The notes beneath the pieces were generated by a model. It saw nothing but the letters and a program-made list of their open reading frames with translations, was not told the origin of the DNA and did no database searches. 64,000 nt of DNA from Alligator mississippiensis. Lineage: Eukaryota; Chordata; Crocodylia; Alligatoridae. Both the position numbers and the translations under genes were made by a program. Shown one piece after another: positions 62,225-64,000 of this stretch; position 1 is the first letter of the stretch, and the number at the start of each line of letters is the position of its first letter. The DNA lies in the NCBI RefSeq assembly GCF_030867095.1, contig NC_081835.1, positions 40,221,892-40,285,891 of the forward strand. Reading direction: 5' to 3'.

Positions 62225-64000
62225 CTAAGGGAGAACCGTTCCCTCAGCACTTGCAAGAGTGGTTATCCTAGTGTCCCCAACATTAGAATTTTTTTGTGTA
62301 CCAGTCCCTGGGCATGCTTCAGTCAGTGTTTTCCTGTCCCCTAGTGATCTTACGGAGGGTGCAATCCAGCCCATCTTCCAAATCATTAATGAAGTTATTG
62401 ACCAAAACCAGCCAGGATCTACCACCCCTGGGGGCACTCCACTTGATACTGGCTGCCAACTAGACATTGAGCCACTCATTACTACCTGTTGAGTCAGCAG
62501 TCCAGCCAGCTTTCTATCCACCTGACCATCCAACCCAGACTTCCTAAGCTTGCTTGCAGGAATGCTGTGGGAAACCAAATCAGAATCCTTGCTGAAGTCA
62601 AGCTACATAACGTCCACTGCTTTCCCCACATCCACAGAGCCAGTTATCTCATCATAGAAGGCAGTCAGGTTAGTCAGGTATGACTTGCCCTTGGTGAATC
62701 CATGCTGACTGTTCCTAATCACCTTCTTCTCCTCGAAGTGCTTAGACATGAATTCCTTGAGGGTCTGCTCCTTGATTTTTCTGCGGCCTGAGGTAAGGCT
62801 GACTGGTCTATAGTTCCCTGGATCCTTCTTCTTTCTTAAAGATGGGCACTATATTTTCCCTATTCCAATCATCCAGGACCTCCCCTGATCGCCATGAGTT
62901 ATAGAAGATAGCGACCAGCAGCTCTGCAGTTACATCAGCCAGTTCCCTCAGCACCCTTGGTTGCATCCCGTCTGACCCCCTGGACTTGTATATATCCAAC
63001 TTTTCTAAATAGTCCTTAATCTGTTCTTTCACCACTGAGGTCTGCTCACCTTCTCCCCAAACTGTGCTGCCCAGTGCAGTAGTTTGAGAGCTGACCTTGC
63101 CTGTGAAGACCGAGGTACAAAAGGCATTGAGTACTTCAGCCTCGTCCTCCTCATCTGTGACTAGGTTGCATACCCCATTCAGTAAGGGACACATACTTTC
63201 CGTGACCTTCCTTTTGTTGCTAAGATACTTGTAGAAATGCTTCTTGATACCCTTCACATTCCTTGCTAGCTGCAACTCCAGTTGAACTTTAGCCTTCCTG
63301 ATTTCATTTCTCTATGCCAAAGTAATATTCTTATACTCCTCCTTATTTGTTTGTCCAAGATTCCACTTCTTGGAAGCTTCGTTTTTGTGTTTAAGTTCAC
63401 TGAAGAGTTCTCTGCTAAGCCAAGTTGACTGCTTGCCACATTTGCCATTCTTCCTGCACATGAGGATGGTTTATTCCTGTGCCCTCAGTAAGGCTTCTTT
63501 AAAATGAAACCAGCTCTTCTGGACTCCTTTCCTCCTCAGACTGCCCTCCCAGAGATTCTTACCCATCAGTTCCTGAAGGAGTCAAAGTCTGCTTTTGCGA
63601 AGTCCAGGGTCCATACTTTGCTGCTCTTCTTCCTTTCTTTTGTCAGAATCCTGAACTCGATTATTGCGTGGTCACTAGTGCCCAACTTGCCATCCACTTC
63701 TACATCCCCAACCAATTCTTCTCTGTATGTGAGCAGTAGTTCAAGAAGAACACGGCTTCTATTTGGTCTCTCCAACACTTGCAACAGGCGGTTGTCCCCA
63801 GTGCTCTTCAGAAATGTCCTGGATTGCCTGTACACAGCTGTATTGTCCTCCCAGCAGATGTCAGGGTGATTGAAGTCTCCCATGAGAACCAGAACCTGTG
63901 GTCTGGAAACTTCCACTAGTTGCCTGAAGAGAGCCTCATCTACCTCATCCTCCTGGTCTGATGGTTTATAGCATGCACCCACCATGACATCACCCTTGTT
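62225..64000 (-). mobile_element. CR1-like LINE, endonuclease to reverse transcriptase, runs off the right edge
   Basis: 63985-63566 gives MVGACYKPSDQEDEVDEALF, MGDFNHPDICWED and GTSDHAIIEFRILTKERKKS. 63275-62808 gives ARNVKGIKKHFYKYLSNKRK, SRGSDGMQPRVLRELADVTA and RENIVPIFKKEEGS. 62800-62225 shows a broken palm region (SHSIPASKL, VSSGVPPG, DLEDG-like). The subfamily differs from the other copies here. It lacks motif C, the C-terminus and the 3' tail, ending at about 62225. Confidence 0.85.

Noticed and set aside
58260-64000. Search for further EMC3 exons (after GFVTTK)
   Set aside because: No acceptor followed by the expected VPFPLTLRF-type segment was found; the gene presumably continues beyond the window.

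Overview
The window is nuclear DNA from a non-mammalian amniote. CR1 LINEs dominate it, in many age classes, with numerous hAT-type DNA transposons and no Alu- or L1-like sequence. The CR1 3' ends carry short tails built on TCATAGAT or TCTATGAAAT units, which fits a crocodilian best; a turtle is the main alternative. This assignment rests on repeat style, not on a database match.

Two single-copy host genes lie head to head. On the minus strand are the first coding exons of FANCD2 (Fanconi anaemia ID2 complex). Seven coding exons between 39224 and 6436 join in a continuous phase and give the first 191 residues; the rest of the gene lies to the left of the window. On the plus strand are the first coding exons of EMC3 (ER membrane protein complex subunit 3). 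Four coding exons between 49063 and 58259 give about 137 of roughly 261 residues; the rest lies to the right. A GC-rich, CpG-dense interval around 48.05-48.75 kb with E2F-, ETS- and CRE-like motifs is the probable shared bidirectional promoter.

Layout: 1-6.4 kb, CR1 copies and unclassified repeats in a FANCD2 intron. 6.4-14.0 kb, FANCD2 coding exons 7 and 6 of the seven, separated by a long CR1 with ORF1 and ORF2. 14.0-33.0 kb, a 19-kb FANCD2 intron made largely of nested hAT elements and CR1. 33.0-39.2 kb, the five 5'-most coding exons. 39.2-48.3 kb, the first FANCD2 intron, holding L2-like, CR1 and RTE-like LINE relics. 48.0-48.8 kb, the promoter. 48.8-64 kb, EMC3 exons and introns, again filled with hAT and CR1 sequence.

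No RNA gene, CRISPR array, prokaryotic operon or endogenous virus could be supported. Nearly all long reading frames outside the host exons are transposon proteins or chance frames in GC-rich repeats. Most points of interest concern transposon structure: an intact CR1 ORF1 esterase, CR1 reverse transcriptases each lacking a different catalytic residue, several hAT insertions with readable target-site duplications, and two related Myb/SANT-like relics.
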